A DNA stretch of 64,000 bases from JAJXWB01 sp046349085 (GTDB lineage: Bacteria; Pseudomonadota; Alphaproteobacteria; Rhizobiales; Beijerinckiaceae): contig JAXMDA010000003.1 of assembly GCA_046349085.1 (NCBI GenBank), positions 186,001-250,000 of the forward strand. The letters run 5' to 3'. The notes beneath the pieces are model-generated. The model had not been told where the DNA came from and did not search any database. It was given only the letters and a program-made list of their open reading frames with translations. Below, in pieces: positions 1-8,663 of the stretch. Numbering within the stretch: position 1 is the stretch's first letter; every line of letters begins with the position of its first letter. Made by a program: the position numbers and the translations under genes.

Positions 1-1374
1 GCGCAGGAACAGCTTTCTGAGCGCATCCTGATTTATCGTCGGTTCGCGTTGCACGACAAGCGCCGCCAGGCCGGAAACGAAACCGGCGGCGACCGACGTG
101 CCGGTCTGCAAATCGTATTTGCCGTCGACAGCAGGCAGCAGCACATCGACGCCCGGCGCGGCGAGCCGGACATGCGGCCCGCGAACGCTGCCCGAATAGA
201 CGCTATCCGCCGTATCGCTTGCCGCAACGGCGATCACGCCGGGATCGGCCGCAGGATAAAGCGGCGGCGATTTCGGCCCGGCATTGCCGGAAGCGGCTAT
301 CAACAGCACGTTTCGCGCGATTGCCGCTTGCAGGAGGCGGGCGAGCGCAGGGTCGGCCGGCCCCGCAAAACTCATGTTGACGACGCGCGCTCCGTGGGCC
401 ACCGCCCAATCGACGCCCTTGAGGATTGCGAGCGTCGCGCCTTGCGCGGCGGCGTCGAAGGCGCGGACCGCCAAGATCCGCGCCGCCGGCGCAATGCCGC
501 GCACCGCGCCATGCGCCGCTATCGTTCCCGCAACCGCCGTGCCGTGATTGTGCGGCTGCGATTGCGCGCCGACTGCGTCGAATTTCGTCTCGACCGAGGC
601 TTTGAGGTCGGGATGATTGTCGTCGATCAGCGAATCCACGACGGCCACGCGCACGCCCTCGCCGCGCGCGCCTGCGTCGAAGCCCTCCGCGTGCAATCGT
701 TGCAGCGCATATTGCGGAAGCGCGGCGTCCGAACCGTTCTGAGCCAGCGCATAGACGAAATTCGGCTGCACGCGCGCAATGCCGCGCTCGCGCGACAGCT
801 CCAGCACGAGCGCGCGCGTCGATCGGTTGTCGTTCGCCCGCCACAATCGCCAGACCTCGCCCGTCAGCGTCATCTGCGAGACGTCGATCGCGCTCAGGCG
901 GTGGCGCGCCACGAGCGCGTCGATCGCGCCCTGCGATAGTCCCGACCGCGTCACCGCCAGGACTTCGGACGGGCGGAGTCGCGTCTCGCTCGCGGCCGGC
1001 GGCGCGCCGCGGGCGCGTTGCGCGCGCCGCGCCTCGGCTCGGGCTGCGGCGGCCAGTTGTGCATCGCGCCGCTGCTGCGCCAGTTGCTCTTGCCGTGCCC
1101 GTCGCTCCTGCCCTGCCCGTCGCTCCTGGGCCGCGCGCCGCGCCGCCGCCGCATCCTGCTTGCGAGCGCGTCTTTGCAACGAACCGGGGTCGCGTCTCCC
1201 GGCGACGGGAGACCGAGCTGCAGGTTCACGGCCCGGCGGACCGCCATATGGGCTTTCGCCTGTCGGAGAGCCCGGCGGGACTTCGCCGCCCGCCGCCCAG
1301 GCGCCGGGCGCGCCGGAGAGCGCGAGCGTACAGGCGATGATCGAAAAACCGAGACGCGACAGGATGATGCGCAT
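1..1374 (-). CDS. Subtilisin-like serine protease (S8), C-terminus cut by window edge
   Basis: The reading frame runs from an ATG at 1374 to the left edge without a stop, giving 458 visible residues. A hydrophobic signal peptide covers residues 1-28. It is followed by a Pro/Gly-rich stretch and an Arg/Ala/Gln-rich segment (about 70-140) that could form a charged coil. The S8 catalytic triad is visible: Asp247 in VAVVDSLID, His277 in HNHGTAVAGT and Ser427 in GTSVAAGF. It is therefore probably an exported, active protease. It lies 57 bp downstream of an anti-sigma gene and follows an ECF sigma gene on the same strand, so it is either a member of that stress regulon or part of its signalling. 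The substrate is unknown. The family call is firm; the coupling to the sigma factor is inferred from position. Confidence 0.85.
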   Translation of the reverse strand, partial: MRIILSRLGFSIIACTLALSGAPGAWAAGGEVPPGSPTGESPYGGPPGREPAARSPVAGRRDPGSLQRRARKQDAAAARRAAQERRAGQERRARQEQLAQQRRDAQLAAAARAEARRAQRARGAPPAASETRLRPSEVLAVTRSGLSQGAIDALVARHRLSAIDVSQMTLTGEVWRLWRANDNRSTRALVLELSRERGIARVQPNFVYALAQNGSDAALPQYALQRLHAEGFDAGARGEGVRVAVVDSLIDDNHPDLKASVETKFDAVGAQSQPHNHGTAVAGTIAAHGAVRGIAPAARILAVRAFDAAAQGATLAILKGVDWAVAHGARVVNMSFAGPADPALARLLQAAIARNVLLIAASGNAGPKSPPLYPAADPGVIAVAASDTADSVYSGSVRGPHVRLAAPGVDVLLPAVDGKYDLQTGTSVAAGFVSGLAALVVQREPTINQDALRKLFLR

Positions 1375-1431
1375 GGCCGCCTCCCCCGGAAGGCGCAGAT
1401 TGCGCCCGCCGCGTCGCTTGAGCAAGGCCGA

Positions 1432-2106
1432 TCAGCGCGGCGGCGCCGGCAGCACGAGCGCGACGCCGGGCTCGGCGCGCAGCGCCGTGGTCGCCTTGTT
1501 GATATCTTCCGGCGTGACGACCTGCGCCGCGAGCGCGACGCGATACAGGCCGCCCGCGCGCGGCCCGTCGACGATCGCCGCGCCGTGGGCGGCGAGGATC
1601 GCCGTCATGCGCCCAACAGTCGTCTCCGGCGTGAAGGCGACGAGCAACTCGGCGCCGGTCTTGCGCGCGTTGGGTTCGGAGGCGGTCTGATAGCTGGCGG
1701 GCGGCGTCGTCGTGTGGCGCAGGAGCGCGCCGCTCTCGGCGACGATGACCAGCGCCGCCGCGCTCGCGAGCGAAGTCGCGAGCACCGGCGCCGCCGCCGC
1801 GCGCTCGACGAGCGCAAGACATGTCGCACGCACGCGCGATGCAAACGTCGGCTTGCGCGGCTGGGCGGCCACGGCGGCGGCAATCCGGTTCCATACATGC
1901 GGAGACGGCGCGCCGGCTCGCTCGATATCCTGCTGCACGATTTCGAGTTCGGCGCGCGCGGCGTCGAGATTAGCGCGCAGGGCCGGATCAACCGCCAGTT
2001 CAGCCTCGAAGCGGGCGTTCTCCTCTGGCGTCAGCAGGCCTGCGGCGTACCACGGCGCAAGCGCCGCAAGGTCTTCGCGATCGGGCGCGCGCTCGGAATT
2101 GCTCAT
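1432..2106 (-). CDS. Membrane-anchored anti-sigma factor
   Basis: A 224-residue protein. The N-terminal 65 residues are an acidic helical domain with the motif LAPWYAAGLLTPEENARFEA, as in RskA/anti-sigma cytoplasmic domains. No zinc-binding HxxxCxxC motif is present. One hydrophobic segment lies around residues 90-120, and the remaining C-terminal domain (about 145-224) is predicted to be periplasmic. The ATG at 2106 overlaps the stop of the upstream sigma gene (ATGA), which indicates translational coupling. A GC-rich frame continues further upstream but is not needed. The protein presumably sequesters the ECF sigma factor at the membrane. The signal and the releasing protease are unknown. 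Confidence 0.75.
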   Translation of the reverse strand: MSNSERAPDREDLAALAPWYAAGLLTPEENARFEAELAVDPALRANLDAARAELEIVQQDIERAGAPSPHVWNRIAAAVAAQPRKPTFASRVRATCLALVERAAAAPVLATSLASAAALVIVAESGALLRHTTTPPASYQTASEPNARKTGAELLVAFTPETTVGRMTAILAAHGAAIVDGPRAGGLYRVALAAQVVTPEDINKATTALRAEPGVALVLPAPPR

Positions 2107-2663
2107 GGCCATCCCCTGTCGACGCCGGCCGCCTGCGCCAGTTCCGACAGGCGCTTGCGGGCATGGAACATTCTGGTCTTCACGGTGCCCTCGGGAATGC
2201 CGACGATGGCTGCGACCTCTTCGACCGACTTGTCGTGATAGTAGACGAGATCGATCACTTCGCGGTGCTCCGCCGACAGGCGTTCGATGCAGCGGCGCAG
2301 CAGCGCGCTCTTGCCCTGCTTCTGCATCTGCGTCTCCGGATCGTCGCTCTCGTCGGCGATTTCGCCGGCGGCTTCCTCGTCCAGCTCCTGGTCGCGATTG
2401 CGTCGCATCGCCGAGACCGCCTTGTTGCGGGCGATCGTCAGCAGCCAGGTGCCGACCGCCGAGCGCCCCTCGAAACGCGCCGCCGTTTTCCAGACGTCGA
2501 TGAATGTCTCGCTCACGATATCCTCCGCCCTGGCGTCGTCGCGCAGCATGCGGGCGACGAAGCGAAAGACCTTGACGGAATGACGCGCATAGAGCGCCTT
2601 CAACGCCGCCTGGTCCCCGCCTCCGATCCGCGCGAGCAGCGCTTCGTCCGAGGGCGCGCTCAT
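2103..2663 (-). CDS. ECF-family RNA polymerase sigma factor
   Basis: The product is 186 residues, a normal length for an ECF sigma factor. Region 2 spans about residues 15-85 and includes the -10 recognition helix ARAEDIVSETF. Region 4 spans about 125-175, with the helix-turn-helix SVEEVAAIVGIPEGTVKTRM. The gene is first in a three-gene minus-strand unit with the anti-sigma factor (4-bp overlap) and the subtilase. Autoregulation is usual for such units, but no ECF-type promoter could be recognised with confidence in the 184 bp between this gene and the divergent gene at 2848. Confidence 0.9.
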   Translation of the reverse strand: MSAPSDEALLARIGGGDQAALKALYARHSVKVFRFVARMLRDDARAEDIVSETFIDVWKTAARFEGRSAVGTWLLTIARNKAVSAMRRNRDQELDEEAAGEIADESDDPETQMQKQGKSALLRRCIERLSAEHREVIDLVYYHDKSVEEVAAIVGIPEGTVKTRMFHARKRLSELAQAAGVDRGWP

Positions 2664-2847
2664 GCGGACGCGCGCTCCGGTTCGCCTGTTGGTCGCGCGG
2701 AGGCGACGAAAAGTTCAAACGTTGAAATGAAAACGCAGGGAAGCGCCGCCGGAGGAAAAAATGTGACGAGCCGATGAACCATTTTCAGCCACCCGTCGAC
2801 CAACATACAGGAGCCGAGCCCGGCTCCCTATCAAAAGGAGACGGACA

Positions 2848-3201
2848 ATGACCAAGCGTTTCGCCACTTTCGCCGCGCTCGCCATCGGCGCCGCCCTGTC
2901 GTTCCCGCTCGCCGCCCAGGCCGGCGAATGGTTCCAGCCGCCCGGCTCGACCGAAGTCGGCCGTGCGACCTTCCCCGACGGATCCACCAATTACGAGTTT
3001 CGCATGCCCGACGGCGCGCTGCGACTCGTGACGATCGACAAGAACGGCGGCATGCGCCGCTACTTCAACCCGCGCGCCAGGACCGTGCGCGTGAACCCGA
3101 AGCCCCCGGTCGGCGGAAACCCGTATATTCCGACCAAGGGCAGCCCGTTGTGCGACCGCGCGGCCGGCTGCGGCGGCGCCATTCCCGGCGGCGGCGGCTG
3201 A
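2848..3201 (+). CDS. Small secreted protein of unknown function
   Basis: A 117-residue protein starting at an ATG 10 bp after an AAAAGGAG ribosome-binding site. Residues 1-24 form a clear signal peptide ending in AAQAG. The mature part contains a short repeat-like region rich in Gly, Arg and aromatic residues (EWFQPPGSTEVGRATFPDG) and a C-terminal segment with two cysteines (SPLCDRAAGCGG) that could form a disulfide, ending in a Gly-rich tail. No family was recognised. It stands alone and diverges from the sigma-factor gene, so it may be a target of that regulator. A perfect 14-bp hairpin lies just downstream. Confidence 0.65.
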   Translation: MTKRFATFAALAIGAALSFPLAAQAGEWFQPPGSTEVGRATFPDGSTNYEFRMPDGALRLVTIDKNGGMRRYFNPRARTVRVNPKPPVGGNPYIPTKGSPLCDRAAGCGGAIPGGGG

Positions 3202-3218
3202 TACGTTCGTTACACGAC

Positions 3219-3252
3219 AGGGCGCGGCGATCAGCAGCGATCGCCGCGCCCT
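3219..3252. terminator. Perfect 14-bp GC-rich hairpin, possible terminator
   Basis: Arms at 3219-3232 and 3239-3252 are exact reverse complements with a 6-base loop, 18 bp after the stop of the small secreted protein gene. There is no T-run after the stem, so it may act as an RNA 3'-end stabiliser rather than a classical intrinsic terminator. Confidence 0.5.
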
Positions 3253-3427
3253 CGGCCATTCCCGTCAGTGAGCGATCCTCCGGCGGTCATGTGGCCGGTT
3301 TACAACAGGCAGCCGGATGGTGGCCGCCTGTCCACAAATGCCCATTTGGTGGCGCCGTAGGCCAAGCGGCCCAGTGCGTAATAGCTCATGTTCAAGGCAA
3401 TGTTCGAAAGTGGCCAGAGGCTGACAA

Positions 3428-5137
3428 GTGGCTGTAGACGCTAAGGTTCGCTCAATCGCCACAAGCGCGCTCGCGATGTGCCTTTCCGGGGCCGCTCTGG
3501 CCGCGGAACTTCCCCCGCCGCCCGCGTTCACCTGGTCGGGTCTCTATATCGGGTTCAATTACGGGTACGCCTGGAAGGGCGATGGCGGCATTTCGACCCT
3601 CGGCGCGCCGCTGTTTGACACCACCGTTCCAGCCGGCGTGTGGCCTGGCGCCGCCGCCCTGGGGGGAACAGGCTTCGTCAACGCGCGCCTCAATGGGTTC
3701 TTCGGCGGCGCGCAACTCGGATACAACTGGCAATTGCCGAGCCGGATCGTCATCGGCGTCGAAGCGGATCTTCAGGGCGGCGGCATCCGCGGCGGCGGCG
3801 GCTTCAGTTCCGTTCTGCCGGGCGCGGCGCCGGGCAGCATCGTGGTGACGAGCGGCAATTCGCACCGCACACTCGAGCATTTCGGCACGGCGCGCGCCCG
3901 CCTCGGCTATGCCGTAACGCCGACGGTCATGGGATACCTGACCGGCGGCCTCGCCTATGGCGGCGTCAACCTCAGCACGACGATCAATCAGACGCTCAAT
4001 CCCTCGCTGCTGACGGCCGGCAACTCCCGCGCCGATCTGTTCCGCGAACGCATGGGCTGGACGATCGGCTTCGGCGCCGAAACCGCGATCGCGCAGAATC
4101 TGAGCGCCAAGATCGAGTATCTGCACTATGATCTCGGCAGGCAGTCTGCCGGCTGGCCGAGCATCGAGGCGCTTGTGCAGACCAATCCGGCGACCGGAGC
4201 GGCCGTCGCGACAGCAACACGGTCGACGTCGCGCATCGCCGGCAATCTCCTGCGGACGGGCCTCAACTATCGTTTCGGCGGACAGACCGCCGAAACGTCG
4301 GCCGTTCCCACATTTGCGCTCCTCGATGCGGCGAGCCCGCGCTTTGGAGACTGGAGCGCGTCGCTCACGCCCTACATTTGGGGCGTCGGCATGAACGGCT
4401 CGACCACAGCCCTCGGGCATTCCACCGAGATGAATGTGAGCTTCGTCGATGCGCTGACGAAGAGCAGCAGCATGCCGTTGGAATTCGCGGCGAACATGGA
4501 GCTTCGTAACGGGCCGCTGTCGTTCTACGCCGACTTCGCCTGGATGCAGATGCGAATGGCCGGCTCGCTGATGGCCTTGCGCAATCCGATCGCGGGGGCC
4601 GTTCTGTCGCTTGACGCCGACGCCCGCCTGAAGACGACCCTTGCCATCGTGGAAGGCGGCGCAACCTTCGAAATGGGACGCTGGGGCTACGCCGGCGCGC
4701 AGGGCGCCTTCACGGCGGTCGACGCTGTTGCGGGCCTGCGCTACTGGCGCATCGGGCTCGATCTCGCGCTCAACATCGCAGGCGCGGTGAATCTCGCCAA
4801 TCTCGGCCTTGAACAGTCGGGCGGCAAAGCGATTGCGCGCTCCGGCGACTTGTCTTGGGTCGATCCGTTCATCGGCCTTCGCCTGCGCCAACAGGTGGAC
4901 GCGGCGAACGCTTTCTACCTGAAGGGCGATGTCGGCGGCTTCGGCGTCGGCAGCAAGTTCGCATGGCAGGCCGCCGGCGGGTACACGCACGACTTCCAGT
5001 TCGCCGGCCTCAACTGGACGGGGATGGTGGGTTATCGCGCGCTCCGTGCGGACTACACGCGTGGAGAAGGTCTCCGGCGCTCCGGCGTCGACATGATCAT
5101 GCACGGCCCGATGACCGGACTCGGCGTTCGATTCTAG
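3428..5137 (+). CDS. Outer-membrane protein, apparent fusion of two beta-barrel domains
   Basis: A 569-residue protein from a GTG start with a signal peptide (residues 1-25, ending LSGAALAAE). Residues about 35-285 resemble the Omp25/Omp31 barrel family of Alphaproteobacteria: they begin FTWSGLYIGFNYGYAW and end in LRTGLNYRFGG, the form of a barrel-closing strand. A second region (about 300-569) starts DWSASLTPYIWGVGMNGS and also ends in an aromatic residue, MTGLGVRF, typical of recognition by the Bam machinery. Such a protein would normally stop at the first closing strand, so the length suggests two barrels in one chain or one enlarged barrel. The function is probably structural or porin-like. 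The family call for the first half is good; the second half is unassigned. Confidence 0.75.
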   Translation: MAVDAKVRSIATSALAMCLSGAALAAELPPPPAFTWSGLYIGFNYGYAWKGDGGISTLGAPLFDTTVPAGVWPGAAALGGTGFVNARLNGFFGGAQLGYNWQLPSRIVIGVEADLQGGGIRGGGGFSSVLPGAAPGSIVVTSGNSHRTLEHFGTARARLGYAVTPTVMGYLTGGLAYGGVNLSTTINQTLNPSLLTAGNSRADLFRERMGWTIGFGAETAIAQNLSAKIEYLHYDLGRQSAGWPSIEALVQTNPATGAAVATATRSTSRIAGNLLRTGLNYRFGGQTAETSAVPTFALLDAASPRFGDWSASLTPYIWGVGMNGSTTALGHSTEMNVSFVDALTKSSSMPLEFAANMELRNGPLSFYADFAWMQMRMAGSLMALRNPIAGAVLSLDADARLKTTLAIVEGGATFEMGRWGYAGAQGAFTAVDAVAGLRYWRIGLDLALNIAGAVNLANLGLEQSGGKAIARSGDLSWVDPFIGLRLRQQVDAANAFYLKGDVGGFGVGSKFAWQAAGGYTHDFQFAGLNWTGMVGYRALRADYTRGEGLRRSGVDMIMHGPMTGLGVRF

Positions 5138-5310
5138 CAAAGAAATTCCTCGACGCCCGCCGGACAGGCGCTCCGGCGCTTGATTTCCCACGGCGCGAGG
5201 GCGTAGCGTGACGCCTAAGGTGCTTGATCGGATGGCAAAAAAAGGACGACGGGTTCAGCGCTGACCTGCGGGGCCGCGCTTCGCTAACGTCCCTATTCGG
5301 AGGTTTATCT

Positions 5311-6621
5311 ATGAAAAAACTCGTCGCCGCGGCCATCTGCATGACGCTGACGTCCTTTTCCTCGGCGGCGCAAGCTGACTTCAAGTTCAAGAACGAAGCG
5401 GACCTGGTTGCGGCTGTCATGCCGAGCTTCGTCAATATTTATAACCGCGGGGTGGCGAGCGGCGCCGAGACGGACGGCGTTGCGCGCATTCAGGACGAGG
5501 TCGGATCCGGCTTCGTTGTGGACGAGAGCGGCATTATCCTGACCAACCGCCACGTCGTAGAAGGCGCTTACGCTCTCTTCGTCACCCTGAACGACGGCAC
5601 GCACGTTCCCGCGAAGCTTCTTGGCAAATTGCTTACGTTCGATCTTGCGCTGATAAAGGTCGACGTCGGGCGGCCTCTGCAGGTCGCGAGCCTCGGCGAC
5701 AGCGATCGCTTGCGGCTGGGAGACCATGTGGTCGCTATTGGCAACGGACTTGGTTTTGACAGTTCAGTATCCGCCGGCGTGCTGAGCGCGTTTCACAGAA
5801 CGGTCGGACTCAGCGCCTATGACGATCTGATGCAGACGGACGCGACGATCAACCAGGGGAATTCCGGGGGCCCGCTTTTCAACATGGATGGCGATGTGAT
5901 CGGTGTAAACCAGGCCATCTATACGCGGCACGGCGGCGGTTCGATCGGTATTGGGTTCTCGATTCCGATCAACGCCGTGAAAGCGGTCCTTGCGAACGTC
6001 AAGAAGTATGGCAAGCCGAGAGCCGGCTGGCTGGGGATCACCGGCCAGTCTTTCACGGCGGGTATGGCGCGGGTTGCAGGAGCGACCGTGCAAGAGGGCG
6101 TCATTATTTCGGATCTGGCGAAAAACGGCGCTGCTATCGAAGCCGGACTGCAGGTCGGCGATATCATTCTGAAAGTGGGGCCGCACACCATCGACCGGAT
6201 GTCGACTCTGAACCGGACCGTCGCCATGTCGGTGGATCAGGTCGAACAATTCCAGATTGTCCGCGACGGAAAATCGATGACCGTACCGGTCAAGATCAAG
6301 GACTGGCCGCAAGAATTGTGGACCCCGGTCATGCCCGCGCCGCCGAAGATAACCTCGCTTGCGGATCTGGGCCTCACGTTCAATGCCGCGCCCGGGCCGG
6401 ACGGTCCCGTCGTAGCCAACGTTGTCGAAAAGAGCATTGCGTGGAGCGAAGGAATTCGGCCAGGCGATGTCATCCGCAAGGTCGGCAAGGCCGACGTGCG
6501 TTCGACCGACGACCTGCTGAAACTGGCGATGCAGGCGCGCGATAGCGACAGAGGCGGCGCGCTTGTGCTCGTCGGCGGCCCGAACGGGACGCGATGGGTC
6601 GAGTTCTCACTCAAGGAATAG
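5311..6621 (+). CDS. HtrA/DegP-type periplasmic serine protease with two PDZ domains
   Basis: The ATG at 5311 is chosen because a good ribosome-binding site (GGAGG) precedes it and a signal peptide (residues 1-22) follows at once; an in-frame extension to 5224 lacks both. The 436-residue product has the trypsin-like triad His81 (TNRHVV), Asp111 (TFDLALIKVD) and Ser185 (NQGNSGGPLF). PDZ domains lie at about 255-350 (ITGQSFT...GLQVGDIILKVG) and 365-436 (IRPGDVIRKVG). It is a periplasmic quality-control protease/chaperone. It is followed after 49 bp by the repeat protein gene on the same strand and may act on that or on neighbouring outer-membrane proteins; this is an inference from position. 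Confidence 0.9.
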   Translation: MKKLVAAAICMTLTSFSSAAQADFKFKNEADLVAAVMPSFVNIYNRGVASGAETDGVARIQDEVGSGFVVDESGIILTNRHVVEGAYALFVTLNDGTHVPAKLLGKLLTFDLALIKVDVGRPLQVASLGDSDRLRLGDHVVAIGNGLGFDSSVSAGVLSAFHRTVGLSAYDDLMQTDATINQGNSGGPLFNMDGDVIGVNQAIYTRHGGGSIGIGFSIPINAVKAVLANVKKYGKPRAGWLGITGQSFTAGMARVAGATVQEGVIISDLAKNGAAIEAGLQVGDIILKVGPHTIDRMSTLNRTVAMSVDQVEQFQIVRDGKSMTVPVKIKDWPQELWTPVMPAPPKITSLADLGLTFNAAPGPDGPVVANVVEKSIAWSEGIRPGDVIRKVGKADVRSTDDLLKLAMQARDSDRGGALVLVGGPNGTRWVEFSLKE

Positions 6622-6670
6622 ACACGAATTGCGCCTGAACAACCTCCTGAATACCTGAAGGGATGAGCGA

Positions 6671-7717
6671 ATGACGAAATTCCTGACTTCCACTGCGGCG
6701 ATTGCCTTGGCGTTCGCGGCGACGTCCGCCGACGCCAAGCCGCTTCCGCAATGCAAGATTACGGCCGTTACGATGAGCCCCAACATCGCTGGCCTTGCGG
6801 CGGGCGTAGCAACAGCGTCCGGGGCGAAGCCCGAGGGCTCGAGCGCCGTCGTCACGGCCTCGGGCGCCAAGCCGGAAGGTTCGGGCGCCGTCGTCACGGC
6901 CTCCGGCGCCAAGCCGGAAGGTTCGGGCGCCGTTGTCACGGCCTCCGGCGCCAAGCCCGAAGGTTCGGGCGCCGTCGTCACAGCCTCCGGCGCCAAGCCG
7001 GAAGGTTCGGGCGCCGTTGTCACGGCCTCCGGCGCCAAGCCCGAAGGTTCGGGCGCCGTCGTCACAGCCTCCGGCGCCAAGCCGGAAGGTTCGGGCGCGG
7101 TCGTCACAGCCTCCGGCGCCAAGCCCGAAGGCTCGGGCGCGGTCGTCACGGCCTCCGGCGCCAAGCCGGAAGGTTCGGGCGCGGTCGTCACAGCCTCCGG
7201 CGCCAAGCCCGAAGGCTCGGGCGCGGTCGTCACGGCCTCGGGCGCCAAGCCCGAAGGCTCGGGCGCGGTCGTCACAGCCTCCGGCGCCAAGCCCGAAGGT
7301 TCGGGCGCCGTTGTCACGGCCTCCGGCGCCAAGCCTGAAGGTTCGGGCGCCGTTGTCACGGCCTCCGGCGCCAAGCCTGAAGGTTCGGGCGCCGTTGTCA
7401 CGGCCTCCGGCGCCAAGCCGGAAGGCTCGGGCGCGGTCGTCACCGCCTCCGGCGCCAAGCCGGAAGGCTCGGGCGCAGTCGTCACCGCCTCCGGCGCCAA
7501 GCCGGAAGGTTCGGGCGCGGTCGTCACGGCTTCCGGCGCGAGGCCCGAAGGTTCGGGCGCGGTCGTCACGGCCTCCGGCGCCAAGCCCGAAGGTTCGGGC
7601 GCGGTGGTAACCGCATCGGCCGCAAAGTCGGGCGACAATGCGGCCTACATCACGTTCAAGATCGACACATCGGTTCCTTGCGAGATCCGCATTCCGATCA
7701 AGCCCGGCAAGTTCTGA
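6671..7717 (+). CDS. Secreted repeat protein with nineteen 14-residue repeats
   Basis: A 348-residue protein with a ribosome-binding site GAAGGGA before the ATG and a signal peptide (residues 1-22, ADAK). After a short unique segment with one cysteine, residues 54-319 are nineteen near-perfect copies of PEGSGAVVTASGAK. The C-terminal 30 residues are unique (NAAYITFKIDTSVPCEIRIP), again with one cysteine, so the repeat region may be closed by a disulfide between the ends. The low-complexity Gly/Ser/Ala/Val composition suggests an extended surface, adhesion or matrix protein. Both strands and several frames are open through the repeat, but only this one has a ribosome-binding site, a signal peptide and non-repeat ends. 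No family was recognised. Confidence 0.7.
   Translation: MTKFLTSTAAIALAFAATSADAKPLPQCKITAVTMSPNIAGLAAGVATASGAKPEGSSAVVTASGAKPEGSGAVVTASGAKPEGSGAVVTASGAKPEGSGAVVTASGAKPEGSGAVVTASGAKPEGSGAVVTASGAKPEGSGAVVTASGAKPEGSGAVVTASGAKPEGSGAVVTASGAKPEGSGAVVTASGAKPEGSGAVVTASGAKPEGSGAVVTASGAKPEGSGAVVTASGAKPEGSGAVVTASGAKPEGSGAVVTASGAKPEGSGAVVTASGAKPEGSGAVVTASGARPEGSGAVVTASGAKPEGSGAVVTASAAKSGDNAAYITFKIDTSVPCEIRIPIKPGKF
6830..7627 (+). repeat. 42-bp tandem repeat, 19 units in frame
   Basis: Nineteen 42-bp units run without interruption; 6830 to 7586, the starts of the first and last units, is exactly 18 x 42. Units differ mainly at synonymous third positions (GCC/GCG, GGT/GGC, CCG/CCC), and blocks of identical variants recur, which points to duplication by slippage or unequal exchange with the protein sequence kept. 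A few amino-acid variants occur (SSAVV in unit 1, ARP near the end, SAAK in the last). Confidence 0.95.
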
Positions 7718-7726
7718 CATCCTCCG

Positions 7727-7752
7727 GCGGCGCGGGCGAAAGCTCGCGCCGC
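7727..7752. terminator. GC-rich hairpin after the repeat-protein gene
   Basis: Eleven-base arms 7727-7737 and 7742-7752 pair with one G-U and enclose a GAAA tetraloop, 9 bp after the stop codon. There is no T-run. It sits between convergent genes, where a transcription barrier is expected. Confidence 0.4.
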
Positions 7753-7949
7753 TGGTCGTCGCGAATGTTCGTCGACCGAAACTCCAAAGACGCGCGACAC
7801 TGAAAAGCGCGGCAGCAGGCCACATCCGTCGCACGCAAGCCCGCGAGCCCTTTGCATAGCGACGCGGGCATACCAATCGTCACAATCATCTGATTTCGAA
7901 CCGCCGGCGTTGGCTGCATTCGAACGCCAGCGCGCAAATGTCGCTCAGC

Positions 7950-8360
7950 TCAGCGTCGGCTCGGACCGCATTGTCCCCGGAACGAATAACCGTCGGCGGT
8001 GTGAAGAACGAGCGCATAGGAATGAGGCTCGCCCGATAGCTCGACCTCGAGCTGCTTGTAACCGGATTGCGTTCGCGCACGCCCCTGGAAGCGTGGCATG
8101 ACGTCGCCTCGGATGGTGATGTCGGCGCGGATGATCTGCACGTCCTTCTTGTCCGGATTGGCCATGCGGATAGTCGCCAGGCCGCTGGCCCTGTCGCGCA
8201 CCGGCGTGCGCACGCTTCCGGTCCGGGTGAACAGAAGACCTGAAGTAATTTCGATGGTGGTCGTGTCGCCTGGCGCGCTGCTCTTGCAGAGGTTCGTGAA
8301 GGGCGCGGCTTGGGCTGCAGTTCCGATCCCCAAAATGACTACCGTCGCCGCAATCCGCAT
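7950..8360 (-). CDS. Small secreted protein of unknown function
   Basis: The ATG at 8360 is preceded by CAGGAGG and opens a signal peptide (residues 1-19, ending AAQAAP), so the in-frame upstream extension to 8552 is not adopted. The 136-residue product has two cysteines in the mature part, one near each end (TNLCKSS and RGQCGPS), and a central beta-rich region (TTTIEITSGLLFTRTGSVRT). No family was recognised. It is convergent with the repeat-protein gene and divergent from the RND efflux unit. Confidence 0.6.
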   Translation of the reverse strand: MRIAATVVILGIGTAAQAAPFTNLCKSSAPGDTTTIEITSGLLFTRTGSVRTPVRDRASGLATIRMANPDKKDVQIIRADITIRGDVMPRFQGRARTQSGYKQLEVELSGEPHSYALVLHTADGYSFRGQCGPSRR

Positions 8361-8663
8361 AAGACCTCCTGCGCAAATGGCGGCCGAATTTTCTACGTGG
8401 CCGCAGCCGCGCAAACTTGTCTCGACCGACGCGAGGGCTGTCAGCGCAACGAAACGCATGCTCGCGGCCCGAAAGTCGCTCGAGGCCGCATTGCACGCCG
8501 ATAGGAACGCAGATTGCGCCGCGCGGCAAGTTGCATGTTGATCTCTGAACAATCGCCAGGAAAAGTCTGTTGTTGTTGACGTATTTGATCGCCGACAACT
8601 AATGAGCGCTTGAGCCGCCTGGGTGTCCGCGATAACGTCGGGCCGAACGCTGCGGAGGCGGTA
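8361..8663. other. Divergent intergenic region without a gene
   Basis: About 300 bp separate the divergent secreted-protein gene and the RND adaptor gene. Apart from a possible promoter at 8576-8603, no convincing gene, RNA or repeat was seen. Open frames crossing it lack ribosome-binding sites and conserved-looking sequence. Confidence 0.5.
8576..8603 (+). promoter_or_regulatory. Possible sigma-70-type promoter for the RND operon
   Basis: TTGACG at 8576-8581 is followed after 16 bp by ACTAAT at 8598-8603, about 60 bp before the adaptor start at 8664. The match is moderate and no operator could be identified. Confidence 0.35.

Noticed and set aside
6830..7627. CRISPR-like periodic array
   Set aside because: Units are contiguous, in frame and without unique spacers, so this is a coding tandem repeat.
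6607..7876. Minus-strand open frames of 343 and 421 residues across the repeat region
   Set aside because: They are by-products of a stop-free 42-bp repeat. They lack ribosome-binding sites, a signal peptide and non-repeat domains that make sense, whereas the plus-strand frame has all of these.
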